A stretch of DNA of 64,000 nt from Aureobasidium sp. EXF-3400 (GCA_024195585.1 SWBL01000109.1:1-64000), one strand, 5' to 3'; counted from the stretch's first letter, positions 43,687 through 54,483 are shown. Numbers and translations are program-made. Notes: generated by a model from the sequence alone, not told the origin.

Positions 43687-44250
43687 ATGGCAAACCCACA
43701 ACCCGATGATTTCGACTCCCTCTTCAACCTCGAAGAAGAATACTACACCGAAGGCTATAATCTCGGCGTAGCAGACGGTTCTCGTGCCGGTCGCATCGAA
43801 GGCCGCCTTTTCGGCCTCGAAAAAGGCTTTGAAAAATTTGCAGCAATGGGAAACCTGGCTGGTAGAAACGCTGTCTGGGAAGCAAGAATTTCTGATCAAG
43901 ATTCTGCTGCTGCTGAACAAAGCGAGTTCAAACTGCCCAAGTTGTCTGGAGGCGCTAGATTGCAGAAGCATCTGCAGACTCTGTTTGCTTTGACAGAGGC
44001 TGAGAGTCTGTCTACTGAGAACAATGAAGACTCGGTTTCTGATTTTGACGATCGACTCAAGCGTGCTGAGGGCAAGGTCAAGGTCATTGAGAAATTGGTT
44101 TCTGAAGGTCCTTTAGTCCTTGAGGCTTCTCAGCCTGTTGCTTCAGGAAGTGGCAGCGCACAAGAACGACGTCAAATCAAGATCAAGAGAACAGACGCTG
44201 GTGGTGAAAGTAGCATGGAAGATTTCAATATTCGCCATGCTCGCTCCTAA
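43687..44250 (+). CDS. LTO1: LTO1/ORAOV1-like adaptor for ABCE1 Fe-S maturation
   Basis: Single exon, 187 aa. The deca-GX3 signature is clear: Gly every fourth residue in GYNLGVADGSRAGRIEGRLF and GLEKGFEKF (about 24-55). Lto1 pairs with Yae1 to bring Rli1/ABCE1 to the cytosolic iron-sulfur targeting complex, so the gene supports ribosome recycling. The segment at about 90-150 is helical and charged. The end is MEDFNIRHARS; the C-terminal Trp described for yeast Lto1 is absent. The ATG at 43687 directly precedes the acidic start (MANPQPDDFDSLFNLEEEYY); the frame upstream is leader. Confidence 0.88.
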   Translation: MANPQPDDFDSLFNLEEEYYTEGYNLGVADGSRAGRIEGRLFGLEKGFEKFAAMGNLAGRNAVWEARISDQDSAAAEQSEFKLPKLSGGARLQKHLQTLFALTEAESLSTENNEDSVSDFDDRLKRAEGKVKVIEKLVSEGPLVLEASQPVASGSGSAQERRQIKIKRTDAGGESSMEDFNIRHARS

Positions 44251-44454
44251 AGCTTCATTTTTTTGCGCTTCAGAAAAGATGCTGCTCCCTATTGCTACCA
44301 AACCAAGGATATCATGCATTGTCCCATGCCAGCAAACACCAGAACCCGGAAACCTACAATACTCCACAAAATGCGCCCAAAAGTCTGCTCTCATGCCAGA
44401 GCACTCCCAAACCGAATAAACGCCTCGATCCATGCTCTGCGATACCCGGCTTCA
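44251..44454. other. Short convergent 3' region, LTO1 / RAD52
   Basis: About 200 bases between two convergent stops. Nothing but 3' flanks is seen. Confidence 0.5.
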
Positions 44455-46248
44455 TCAAGCCACAGCTTGCGTCTCCCCACTGGCCTGTTGTGGCTCTGGC
44501 ATAATGTCAAGCTTCGGCTTCTTGGGATCGCTAGCCCCATCGGTTTGCTGAACGTTACTCATGTCGGCGAGTGGTGGTCTGTTAGCAGCGTTTTCTGCTG
44601 GCAATGGCCTCTTCATTGCAGGAGGCTTGTAGGCACTCCTATTTGCCAAAGGACTCTGCTGCATTCCACCTGGCATGCCAATACGTCGACTGGCATCCAT
44701 AGCAGGATTGACGAAGTTTGACCTGTTAGCAGGCGCTCCTCCAGCCATCATAGGTTTCGGATTTGGTATTGGTACAGTAGGAGCGCCAACTTCAGAACGC
44801 TTGATCGGTGCCGACTTGCGGGAATCAACTCCTTGCGTGCGTCTAATCGAGGGACTCTCGTGATGGGGATCAAATAGTTTGATTGGAGGTATAGCACCTG
44901 CCTCGGGAGGTTGGACCAGAGCAGAAGCTGCAGCCCCTGAGACAAAGCCAGATGGTACATGTGCTGGCACTTGCGAAGGTGTGACTACTGACTCGGGAGG
45001 TGTGCTCTGTCTACCGTTGGTAGTCGTTGACTCTGACGCTGAGGATGGGTTTGAGCGAAGGCCATTCTGGTTGTTGCCGTTGGCTTGTTGAGGAGGAGGC
45101 ATCATGCGAGTCGGCGGTTGGTGGTTCGTGTTCTTGAAGGTCTGTGATTGTGGCTGAGGTCGTGGTTGTTGGCCATTCTGTTGACCATTTTGTTGACCGT
45201 TCTGAGGACCAGCAGAAAACTGGCGGACGTTGGGCATGGATGCTACCCTGTTCGGTTGCTGGCGGTTCATGGCTTGTGCTGAAAGAGAGTTGGCAGGAGG
45301 TCGAACTGGTGTCTCAACCGAGACTTCTGTAATAGAGTTGTCCAAATGTACCTCATCAGGATGGCTGAAGTCCACCTCGTCAAACAAATTTCCTCCAAAC
45401 TCGTCCTCAAATTCCGAAGTGTTTGATTGGGCACTCGGCATGCGTGCTGGTGGCGCTGCAGCGACGGCTGTGGAGGTTGACGGGCCTGCAAGGGCTTCTT
45501 TCTTGATGGGAGCGTAATCCGGGTGGCGGTGTAGATTGTCGGCATCCCATTTAGACGGCGCAACTCTAACCTTGGTCACTCTTTGGAGATAGTCCTTGTC
45601 GTATAAGCAATTGCCCAGCACGTTTCCGAAGTTGCGCAATGATCGTTTCAATGCGTCGGTCACGGCTTCCTTCTTTGCTTTTTCGAAGGCAGCTGCTTTG
45701 CCTTTGCAGTTCTCGATGTGACCATAGCCAATGTCCTAGACCGTGTCAGCTCGAGTAGGGGAACCGTATAGCGAATACCTGTCGTACCTCGTGGAATGTG
45801 CCGTCCTTCAAGGAAACGCGCACGATGGTAGACAGCCCCAAGTTGATCTTTCCTGTTGTCGGACTCTCGTCGCACTGTGGATGTCAGCATTACGGCAAGT
45901 CGGCAGAGTATCAACAAGACTCACAAAGTCGATTTGAACGTCTCTGATAGCACTGCTCCATCCGTTAAAGCCAAAGACCTCGTTGGCAAGATTGATGACC
46001 TTCTCGGCAGCGAGGTAGTGAACCTTGCCTCCTCCATTTCCTGGACGTGTTGAAATGTATTCTGGGCCGAGTTGCTTGTCCAGTCGGCTCTGCAAGGTGG
46101 CTATCTCCTGCGCCGTGTATTCATTGACATGTGGCTTTTGCTCTTCGTACGGGTTGCTGAACTTATTGTCCTTCCACTGGTCACCGGGTCTATTGAAATT
46201 GTGAGCAGCTTCATTCAAACATCACGAAGACACAACTTACGCAGGCAT
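44455..46248 (-). CDS. RAD52: RAD52 recombination mediator
   Basis: Exons (minus) 46248-46241, 46189-45925, 45874-45788 and 45735-44455; 546 aa. The first exon is only 8 nt (M-P plus two bases) and splices to give [13 protein letters not shown], like other Rad52 starts. The conserved DNA-annealing ring domain has [52 protein letters not shown] and [18 protein letters not shown]. The C-terminal half is Pro/Gln/Ser-rich, disordered, and should hold the Rad51- and RPA-binding sites. Rad52 loads Rad51 and anneals single strands in double-strand-break repair. Introns are 51, 50 and 52 nt. In the yeast protein the same layout holds. Confidence 0.94.
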
Positions 46249-46513
46249 GTTCGGGCATCTGTGTCTGCAACCAAAGTGGCAACACGGACTTGTTTTATGC
46301 ACGAATACAACTGCGCTTGCCTTGGGAGGCGTACGCGATGCTCCGCGACAATGACGCGCTCACGTGCCGTGCCAAGCCAACCCTTCTTTGCCCGTTCGAA
46401 CGCAACTGCCTGATGTACATTTGAACATGATTCATTTTCTGCTACTGCCTAGTTGATGATATCGAGCTCGCGGGTAATCAAATTCGTCATCGCGAGTTGA
46501 GACCGACAGCAGC
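46249..46513. other. Short intergenic, RAD52 promoter
   Basis: About 265 bases upstream of RAD52 and downstream of the dehydrogenase stop. No feature is seen. Confidence 0.5.
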
Positions 46514-47526
46514 CTACTCAGCATCCCCTCGAGCCTTGACGTACTGATACATCACTCTCGAGTCTAGGTCGTAGAACCTCGAATCCGCGCTTGCATCTCT
46601 CCACGCTTCAAGACCTGCTTTTCCAAGCACAGGTTTAGATCCTCGACTCTCTGCCATGCTAGTTGCAAGGCTGTAGTCTTTGAGCATCAACTGAATCTTG
46701 AAGCCACCCTTGTAACCTTTGGAAGAAGGTGCTTCCGGAACAATACCAGGCACGGGACACCATTTGTCAGATATTGTGTTCTGACCCGTACCTGCGCTGA
46801 ACACTTTGTAAAGCACTTGGGGTTCGACGCCGGCGCGTATACCCATGTCGAAAGCCTCGGAACAGGCTATTGTGATTGTGCCGGAAAGGTAGTTGTTACA
46901 GAGCTTCGACACTATGCCCAGCGAAGGACCTCCACATGGAATGATCTCTTTGCCCATGGTTCCTAGTACGGCCTTCAGTGTCGAAAGGTTTGAGTCATCT
47001 TCATGGCAGCCTAGGAAGAAGGCGATCGTGGCCTTGATGGCTCCCAAGACTCCTCCACTGACAGGTGCGTCATAGAAACTTGTTCGAGGAAAGTGCTGCT
47101 TCAGATGGTCCTTGACTGTTAGAGTCGTCGCGGCATCAATGGTGGAGCAGTCTATCAATGTCTTGCCGTCCAGTTGTGCCGAACAGATGTTCCGAGGTCC
47201 ATCGATGTAGACAGTTCTGACATGCTTACCTTCAGGAAGCATAGTGATGATGAAGTCCTGGGTCTAGTAAGCCTTAAATTACAATGTGGAAGTCACACAA
47301 GCAAGCTCACTGCTTTATTTGCGACATCTTGCGGCGACTGACACGATGACACACGATCTGGCGCAGACTCGCATACCTCCAACACTGCAGACTCGACTAG
47401 ATCATACACGAACAAATGCTGATCGGCTTCAAGCTTTGAGGCGAGATTAACGGACATTGGCTTCCCCATCAAACCAAGTCCGATAAACCCGAAAGTCTTG
47501 ATTTTCTTGCTTGAATCCGCCGCCAT
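46514..47526 (-). CDS. 3-hydroxyisobutyrate dehydrogenase-like beta-hydroxyacid dehydrogenase
   Basis: Exons (minus) 47526-47311 and 47257-46514; 319 aa. The N-terminal Rossmann motif GFIGLGLMGKPMSVNL binds NAD(P). DFIITMLPEG follows after a 53-nt intron. DCSTIDAATT and YDAPVSGGVLGA are the substrate-binding blocks, and KLCNNYLSG holds the catalytic Lys. This order defines the beta-hydroxyacid dehydrogenase family (3-hydroxyisobutyrate, tartronate semialdehyde and relatives). The true substrate cannot be read from sequence. In valine breakdown the enzyme is mitochondrial, but no clear presequence is seen (MAADSSKKIKTF). It shares a 338-bp divergent promoter with the hydrolase at 47865. Confidence 0.88.
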
Positions 47527-47864
47527 GTTATCGTCAACGGAAAGACAAAGGATACGAACGATTTTGGCAAGTTGTGAGACCGGTCATGTGGAATCGAAAC
47601 TTGTCTGCCGTCCGTGAAGTTATTTGATTGTCAAATGGCTTCCAGTTTGCCGAGCAGCAAACTACCCCTCATCTTCCCCTCCTCATCACCAACCCCACGG
47701 ATCGTCAACCACACTACAAATCTATTTCAATTCTTCGAGGATGGTAATTATGATCTTGTGTCATTGCAGGAAAAACAGACTGTTGAATCAAAGCCGACTG
47801 TCGTAGTTGTCGAGAATTCCATGAGAAAGTCAACACCGGTCGCTCCTCATTAAAGCCAAGAGAC
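47527..47864. promoter_or_regulatory. Divergent promoter, dehydrogenase / metallohydrolase
   Basis: 338 bases between head-to-head start codons at 47526 (leftward) and 47865 (rightward). The plus frame 47614-47853 overlapping it stops just before the ATG and is not supported. No specific motif stands out. Confidence 0.4.
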
Positions 47865-48853
47865 ATGGCAGCCACGACAGTCACTTTGCATGCACTATCC
47901 GCAGGCCACTTCACTTTGCCTGAACATCAATTTGTATCTCCAGTAGCCGAGACTGTGCGCAAGACTGTTCCGTCGCTCGCATTTTTGATTCAGCATCACA
48001 ATCCCGTGACAGGACATCTGACTCGAATCGTCTTTGATCTGGGACTGAGAAGAGACACCAAAAGATATCCTGCACCTCTTCAGAAGCACATAACAACAAG
48101 ACAGCCTCTGGCGACCGAACCAGATGTCGTCAGCAGTCTGGCAAAAGGAGGGTTATCACCGAATGATATTGATTATATCATCTACTCACATGTGAGCAAT
48201 TCTAAACCTAAATGTGCATGTCAGAAGTTGTGCTGAAAAGTTTTGAGGTTCATTATGATCATGTCGGAGAACCACGCGACTTTCCAAGCTCAAAGTTTAT
48301 AGTTGGAAATGGTGTATTCGCTCTCCTGAATGGCACAACGGTCAAATCTCGTGGTGGTCATTCGTTCTTTGAACATGACCTGTTGCCAGAAGGCCGAAGT
48401 GTTGAGCTTCCCGATCCAGCTGGTGATCTACAGGATTGGCGGAGGCAGCAGTCACTCAGAATGGAAGGCCTGGACGTGACAAAAGAATGGCGGCCTTATA
48501 GAAACATGCCGAAGACATACGATCTGTTCGGCGATGGAAGTCTGCTCATAGTAGACTCACCAGGACATTTGCAGGGTCACGTCAACTTGTTAGCAAAAAC
48601 GGGAAAGGACCAGCTTGTCTATCTTGCTGGAGATGCCTTTCATGATCGCAGACTTTTGACCGGAGAAAAGGATATCGGAACGTGGCATGATGCTGAAGGG
48701 CATGTCTGCTGTATTCACACTAACAAGGAAGCAGCAATTGCAACTATCAAGCGAATCAGAGAGCTCGAGGCTGACGGTGTAGAAGTGATCGCTGCTCACG
48801 ATCCAGACTGGGAGGAAATGAATGGTCATCGATTCTTTGGTGCCAAATGCTAG
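47865..48853 (+). CDS. Metallo-beta-lactamase-fold hydrolase (lactonase-like)
   Basis: Exons 47865-48191 and 48248-48853; 310 aa. The zinc motif HxHxDH (SHVHYDHVG, His109-His114) is created exactly across the 56-nt intron, whose removal is therefore essential. Further metal ligands lie in DSPGHLQGH and LAGDAFHD. The N-terminal part has FLIQHHNPVTGHLTRIVFDLG. Fungal proteins of this size and pattern resemble N-acyl-homoserine-lactone lactonases and related quorum-quenching or detoxifying hydrolases, but substrate is unknown. No signal peptide. The ATG at 47865 is the first after an upstream stop. Confidence 0.88.
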
Positions 48854-48984
48854 GATGCATACATAAGCTGCCACCAAAGCGCATATAACTTCTATTCTCC
48901 TGCGAAATTCTGGAAGCCAGTTCTTGTCGTTCATCGACGAGATCCCTTCCACAATGCTTGGATCTCTACCAGCTCAGCATAAGA

Positions 48985-49806
48985 TCAACGGCAAGTTCGA
49001 CAATCCTCCAAGGTTGGTCCACAATAAGCGGCCGGTTCCATCTTTCCCAGGCGACCATAGAGCAACCATCCATTCCAAGGGCCTCCTTCATCGAAGCGAA
49101 CACACACAGGCTCTTCAATGCTTCTTGCGTCCAGTTTACTGAGTTTTTGATGAAGCGCGACCTCAATGGAACCAACTTCTGACATTGTGGCGCAATTTTC
49201 TCCAGCTGCATAATACGCATATGCGATCTGCTGTACACTTCCGCTAGATACAGCGATAGAGTTCGTGTCGGAAACACCTCTTGAGTATATTTGCTCACTG
49301 TCAACACACTCAGAGAAGGTCAGAGAGTCGTCGCAAGTTGTTGTGTTGTCAAATACGTCGGAGCGGCCATATGCAAGAAAGCCTTTCCATGGTCCGCCAT
49401 CAGTTAATCTCAAACACATCATCGAGTGAACGTATCCTTTGCCTGGCAGATTGAGTGCTTTCCTTAGTGCTGTCCGGATATCTTCCAGTTTGGCCGCAGT
49501 ATGGCAGTTCTCGCTGGTGGAGGTATATCTGAAACTGATGTCTGCAGCGCTTCCTGTGGTCGAATCACAACTTCCTTGGCTGGCCATTGTGTGGACGACT
49601 GCTGCCATCACCAAAGCTGCATCGGCCTTGTTGCGTGCCATGGCAGCAACAGGTGCAGACGTATGTGAGGTGCTTTCACAAGCCTGGATCCTTGGTGTTG
49701 CAGCCAGGATGCCTGTTGCGACGAGGTAGTCCGAAAGGTCAATCGTCCGAAGAACAACTGCTGTGATAGCCACAAAGGTACACAACAAGAACACTCCCGT
49801 CTTCAT
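48985..49806 (-). CDS. Secreted or anchored Cys-containing protein with internal duplication
   Basis: Single exon, 273 aa from ATG 49806 (the frame opens three codons earlier with TTG). A hydrophobic signal or anchor is at about 5-20. Two copies of a 70-residue unit follow (about 90-160 and 193-265). Each has SENC or GENC, a helix with AL(R/H)(K/Q), a Cys-containing strand (MCLRL / VCVRF), then DGGPWKGFLAYGR or EGGPWNGWLLYGR, and another Cys. This GGPW-G-L-YG pattern recalls fungal secreted proteins of the CSS2 type, but the match is tentative. No catalytic motif is seen. It could be an extracellular structural or effector-like protein. Confidence 0.7.
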   Translation of the reverse strand: MKTGVFLLCTFVAITAVVLRTIDLSDYLVATGILAATPRIQACESTSHTSAPVAAMARNKADAALVMAAVVHTMASQGSCDSTTGSAADISFRYTSTSENCHTAAKLEDIRTALRKALNLPGKGYVHSMMCLRLTDGGPWKGFLAYGRSDVFDNTTTCDDSLTFSECVDSEQIYSRGVSDTNSIAVSSGSVQQIAYAYYAAGENCATMSEVGSIEVALHQKLSKLDARSIEEPVCVRFDEGGPWNGWLLYGRLGKMEPAAYCGPTLEDCRTCR

Positions 49807-50347
49807 GATGCTCAAGATATGTTGCGATAAAGAGTATGAGAGGTACTACAGCGATTCGCAACGCTTTTCAACTTATACTTGTGGTTCGAACCACCGAGCT
49901 TGGGCCGACATCTTCGGTAAGAGTGCAAGTGGTTCAGTCAGTCGGTCCCTGCAATTTGACTCCATCAGAGGTGTGTATACGAGGAACAATGTCAAGTCAC
50001 ACCGCAAGAGCCAAGCAAAACACTATACTTGGTCACTTGGCAATCTTCACTCGCTTTGTTCTCGGACAAACTGTGGGTCAACTTCAAAGCTCGACACGTC
50101 CCTTCTCTAAGATGGATCGGCAACAAGGCCTACAACTTCTCAAGATTCTCAAGTCACGTACAAATTGCTCCGTGAGATCTGAGCTCGCCGACATACCCAC
50201 CATGTCCAATCTGCAATTGATCATGGGCGTCCTCACATCTTGGAGTCGGAATAGTACCAAAGTACATAACTTAATGTTCGCTTTTAGACTACAAACAACG
50301 GATCACCCATCTTCTTGTCACCCAGAAAATTGATCCTTATACCTCAT
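49807..50347. other. Intergenic
   Basis: About 540 bases. A 165-codon plus frame (49836-50333) lacks recognisable content. It holds the promoter of the duplicated secreted protein and the 3' flank of the alpha-dioxygenase-like gene. Confidence 0.5.
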
Positions 50348-52537
50348 TCATGCCTTGGAAGCATTGGTTTCGATGCCAGTGTAAGCCTTTGACCCAGGCA
50401 GCTTCACCCAAGGTGCAAAGACATTGGTCTTCTTCGGTATGATTGCAGCCAGTTCTGGGAAGTGTCTGGCCAGCACATCCTTCATGCCATTATTCTGAAC
50501 CCAGTCGAAGCCCTCCTTGGTATACATATCAGCGTTCCACTGGCCAGCTATAAATCGATCGCTCTTGAGTCTTCGGCTGGCCATGAGGATGAAGATACGG
50601 AACGCGGTTTCGCTGAATCCGAAACCTTTGATTACCGGCTCGCTGTGTGAACCTACAAGTGCGTCGACAGTCTCGATGTCACCGTTGTAGACCTCGCTAA
50701 GTCTTGCTGCGAGCTCTTTGTCACCGCCAGTCAACTCCTCGAATGTCTTGGGAACAGACATGCGGAGAAGTCTTCGAAATTGGCAGTAACGTGGTACCCC
50801 TCGTTCGCGATCGCGGAGAATGTCGACTGTGGCCAAATCACGGACCTGACCATCTGGGGTCGGAAGATTTCTCATCAAGTTGGCATAGTTGTTGTTGGTT
50901 ATAGCGCCAGGATAATTGATGCAGAACGAGTAGAATGCGTCGCCGAAAGATACTTCGCCAGACTTAAGAGGCTTCACAGCATCCTTGAAAGTCACATCGG
51001 CTGTCGGGATCGTGGCCTTGTGCTTGCCATCATTGACGTTGAAGAATGCGATGTTATCTTTTAGTGCCCATTAGTAGGTGCGTTATACCGAACCACGAGA
51101 CTGACTTTACCTGGTATGAGCGAGTGCATTCTATACACCGATACGAACTCCTCTGTGAGAGAGTATGGAACACCTTGATGGTCGACTGTCGAGCCTGGAA
51201 TACCACTGATGGCTTCGCTTGTCTTCGAAAGTCGACCAACAATCTTATTGAGAGTCTCTCCTGCAATGCCCCACCTTGAGGAAATCAGCAGTGTATCCGA
51301 ACAAGTCATTGATGCGCTCACCAGTTTGCATTCATGCCGATCTCCAGGGCTGGGTGTGCTAGGATAGCAGGCGTCCATTCACTATAGTCACATGGATTAG
51401 CTGGCACTCGTGATTCTATGCGTACTAACTACTTACACCGTGTGGATCTTGGCCATGAGAGCGCAGTTAACGAGGCGAGCTTTGTCAAAGATCTTGTCAC
51501 TAGGTCGAGTCAGCACTAAGCACAGTAATCACGAGGAGGAAAAGATGTTACCCTGTCCAATCAGGATGCGCCGCCCGAATCTTGTCACAGATGGCGTTGT
51601 GTTCTAAGGCGAAAAGAGTATGCAGCAACTCCATACCAGTCCACCAATTGTCTGAGAAGCCAGTCTTAGGGTTCCCTTCGGTGTCGCGGGGAAGGAAGCT
51701 TTCTTCATAGCCTCTAGTCTCCAGAAGAAGTTTGCCATCTTCATGTTGGTCTCTCAGTTCGTTGGTTTTAGCTTCGCTCGAGCCGTAGATTTGCGAGCCA
51801 TCCCACCTGTGCTGTCAGATCAGGAAGGATCAGGATGGGAGGGGTCATGCTTACCAGGCGGTTGAAGTATTCTTGTAGCCAGGACACTTGATGTCAGATG
51901 CATCGAGCACTTCATCAGGCTTGGTACGGTAAAGCTTCATCTGGCCATGCCAGGTATCGTTCGGAAGAAGAGGCACATCGTAGGTCTCTTCGCTCTAGAC
52001 CTAATCATCAGTGTTGATACAGCCACGAAGCATAGGCATTGCGCATACGTTTTCATGAAACACCCAGTCGTGAACCTGGAATTGGATCCAAGCAGCCGCA
52101 AGCAAGTTCAGTGTAGTAGCCGGTTTGAACTCTCCCGGCTTTCTGGACATGAATGCTTCGCTGACCAGTCTCGGATTCGGCGTCCAGAGCTCCTGCTCGG
52201 TTGGCTTTTCGCAATACTCCCGAGGGAAGTTACGACCAAAGCGCATTCCAGAACAGCCCATCTTAGGCATGGTGAGCGAGTTGTCCTTACCGTCAGAGTT
52301 TCTGGCAGAAAGAAAGCGTTTGTCATCCAAAGGTGTATTGTCTGTGTTTCCTTGAGCTGTAGCCGATGCGTACCCATCATGAAGATTGTATTGGCGCAAC
52401 TCAACACGCAGAGCATCAAGGTTGATTGCACCGATAATGCCAGGGAGTTTGTGCCATGGAATAAATAGATTTATGAAATGGAATAGACCGACAAGAAGTC
52501 TGTCCAACAAACCTGCTCGAAAGTTTGGTGGATCCAT
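50348..52537 (-). CDS. Fatty-acid alpha-dioxygenase-like heme peroxidase
   Basis: Seven exons (minus): 52537-52049, 51994-51855, 51806-51552, 51499-51437, 51381-51322, 51274-51111 and 51057-50348; 626 aa. All six introns (47-55 nt) keep frame. Animal-type heme peroxidase fold. The distal His is in VHDWVFHE (His156). TAWWDGSQIYGSS and LFALEHNAICD are family blocks. VYRMHSL holds the catalytic Tyr (383) and proximal heme His (386) with the Tyr-x-x-His spacing of plant alpha-dioxygenase. HKLPGIIGAINL near the start also matches that family. These enzymes add O2 at C2 of fatty acids to give 2-hydroperoxides. No signal peptide. The start is the ATG before LLDRLLVGLF; an extra upstream exon cannot be excluded. 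Divergent from the peroxidase at 53082. Confidence 0.88.
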
Positions 52538-53081
52538 GATGAAAGATCAGTTCAGGTCTCAGAGTTGGTAATCGAGGAGCTGGATGCTCACAAACTATTT
52601 CTATGAAACAGAGAGCTGCTTGGAGATGGCTAGTGGCGGTTAGCAGTGGGCTATGCTGGTATACGACCTCTATCCATTTTGGTAAGAGCTGCGTTATACC
52701 GTTTTCACATGCAATCCTGATCCTACGAGAGGGTGGCCTTATACTCAAAGTCAGCCTCTTCACGAGCGTCGCAAGCGACCTGAAAAGGTCTTCCAATGTA
52801 TCTCAGACCACTTAGTGTCAGCCGATGGACGCGCCATTGTACAACTTCTCATACATTATCGTCACTCGAAGTATTCATGCAGTCCTCAGCTGGCCTCCGA
52901 CGAGCTTGAAATACACCATGTTGAAGTTGCATTACTGGAAATTTGCTGTATGCATGCAATCAAGCTGCATGTCAGCACTAGCATTCCCCCATCAAAGTCC
53001 ATCTGACAGGCTTTGTGACCACATGCAGGGACGCGCAAGGCTGTGTTTCAACCAGAATAGTCGAGCTGAGACTGAGGTTCA
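52538..53081. promoter_or_regulatory. Shared divergent promoter, alpha-dioxygenase / heme-thiolate peroxidase
   Basis: 544 bases between two head-to-head oxidative enzymes. A minus frame (52416-52796) and other short frames cross it without domain content. An upstream coding exon of either gene could hide here. Co-regulation of the pair is inferred. Confidence 0.4.
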
Positions 53082-54015
53082 ATGCTCCATGGTACCACCA
53101 AGGTATCAGCTCTGCTTGAAGAAGATGGGCGGAATCTATGCCCGACGTAAGTATGTTAATCTACTCGGATGTTCGTATTGAGCACAAAGCATTTTCTTCG
53201 TTCTCGAAGTTGTTTCCGGATTCAATCTCAGAAAAATGTATCTTGGACTCACAGATCTTGCCAAAGGTCTTCTGAGCGGTGGCGTCTCAGCAGGAGACAA
53301 CAATGCGCTCACCAACTCGAAAGGCGGGGACCATTACTACACAAGAGGCGAAATCACCGACCGTGGTCCCTGTCCAGGCTTGAACGCTCTGGCAAACCAA
53401 GGTTATCTGTTCGTTTGACGAACAACTCCACCTGTTACCATCACTGACACAAACAGTCCTCGCAATGGCAAGAACATCACTCTGCCTCAGGTTGAAGAAG
53501 CTCTGAGGACAGCTCTGCATATGGATAAGGGATTAGCAACGGCCATAACGAACCCTCTTCGCTCTCTTCTTCGTAAAGACGGAACCTTTGACTTGGTTCT
53601 TATGCGCCAGCATAATGTCATCGAACACGATGCCTCCTTCACCCGCTTGGACTTCCGCGAAGGCGACAACTATAACTTCCAACCCACGCTCTTCCGCAGA
53701 ATGCTCGATGATGCTGATGGCGGCCCGGTCACCATCAGTAGTCTTGCTCGAACATACGTGAGGAGAAACAAGGAAAGTAGAGATGCAGGTGCCCCTGCTT
53801 TACCTTGGAATCTCTGGTTTGTGAATCTTCTGCAGAGTGTGAGCTTGATGAACACAGCGAAGATGGGCGGAGAGCTGAGCAGAGAAGTGTTGACAACCTT
53901 CTATGAGGAAGAGAGATTCCCGGAGGAGATACTGGAAAATAGGGAGACCAGGACTTTGATCGGGTTGGTAGGATACGCGATGTCTTTGCTGTTTTGTATT
54001 GTGTTGAGGATTTGA
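53082..54015 (+). CDS. Heme-thiolate peroxidase (chloroperoxidase/UPO family)
   Basis: Exons 53082-53146, 53232-53408 and 53457-54015; 266 aa. The heme-ligand motif PCPGLNALANQGYLPRNGK (Cys69) is complete only after splicing. The acid-base motif is EHD (Glu137-His138-Asp139) in VIEHDASFTRLD. These are the signatures of the chloroperoxidase/unspecific-peroxygenase family, which use H2O2 or peroxides to halogenate or oxygenate substrates. No signal peptide is seen; instead the C terminus is hydrophobic (LVGYAMSLLFCIVLRI), suggesting a tail anchor in a membrane. Intron 1 is 85 nt. Intron 2 is 48 nt with an unusual GTTCGT donor, chosen because it alone gives the GYLPRNG junction. More 5' coding sequence is possible. 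Confidence 0.85.
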
Positions 54016-54400
54016 GTACACCATGTTTTGTCGTAGCGTTAGCTAGTCTGACTGAGACACAAATACTTCACGAGATATCTTAACGCTTTGTCCACGAGCA
54101 TATCACACACTTTGCGTGACGCTTTTTTCTCCAACAGGTGCGTAACCAGAGTCGTGTCCATGGAAAGACGATCGTGATGTAAGATTAATCGCCTGTCCAG
54201 CGATCTTCGAACAGAGTCGTTTGTGTCTAAAGTATCAGTCAGTAGAGGGCAATTCTTATCTCGTCCACAAGCAGATCACGACTGGTTGTCTATGTGCGAC
54301 ATGGATGGCGACGAAGAATTGACGAGCAGCTTCCCTGAAGCGTTGGTGGGCTTCAGATTGTAGGATAATATTGTTCATTTTTGAAATTGCTATCAACAAG
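54016..54400. other. Intergenic upstream of tRNA-Cys
   Basis: About 385 bases: 3' flank of the peroxidase and upstream side of the tRNA. No gene or repeat is seen. Confidence 0.6.
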
Positions 54401-54483
54401 GCTGCTGTAGCTCAGTGGTAGAGCGTGGGATTGCAGTTTCTGCAGTTATCCTAAGGTCCGTTGTTCGACCCAGCGTAGCAGCT
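54401..54483 (+). tRNA. tRNA-Cys (anticodon GCA) with 11-nt intron
   Basis: Acceptor stem GCTGCTG pairs with TAGCAGC; the discriminator is T, typical of Cys. The D stem is GCTC/GAGC. The anticodon stem is TGGGA/TCCTA. The 18-nt loop reads TTGCAG, then an 11-nt intron (54437-54447), then A, so the anticodon at 54433-54435 is GCA. The intron sits after position 37, the standard eukaryotic place, and its TGC can pair with the anticodon. T arm CGTTG/CAGCG around TTCGACC. Mature length 72 nt. Confidence 0.92.
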
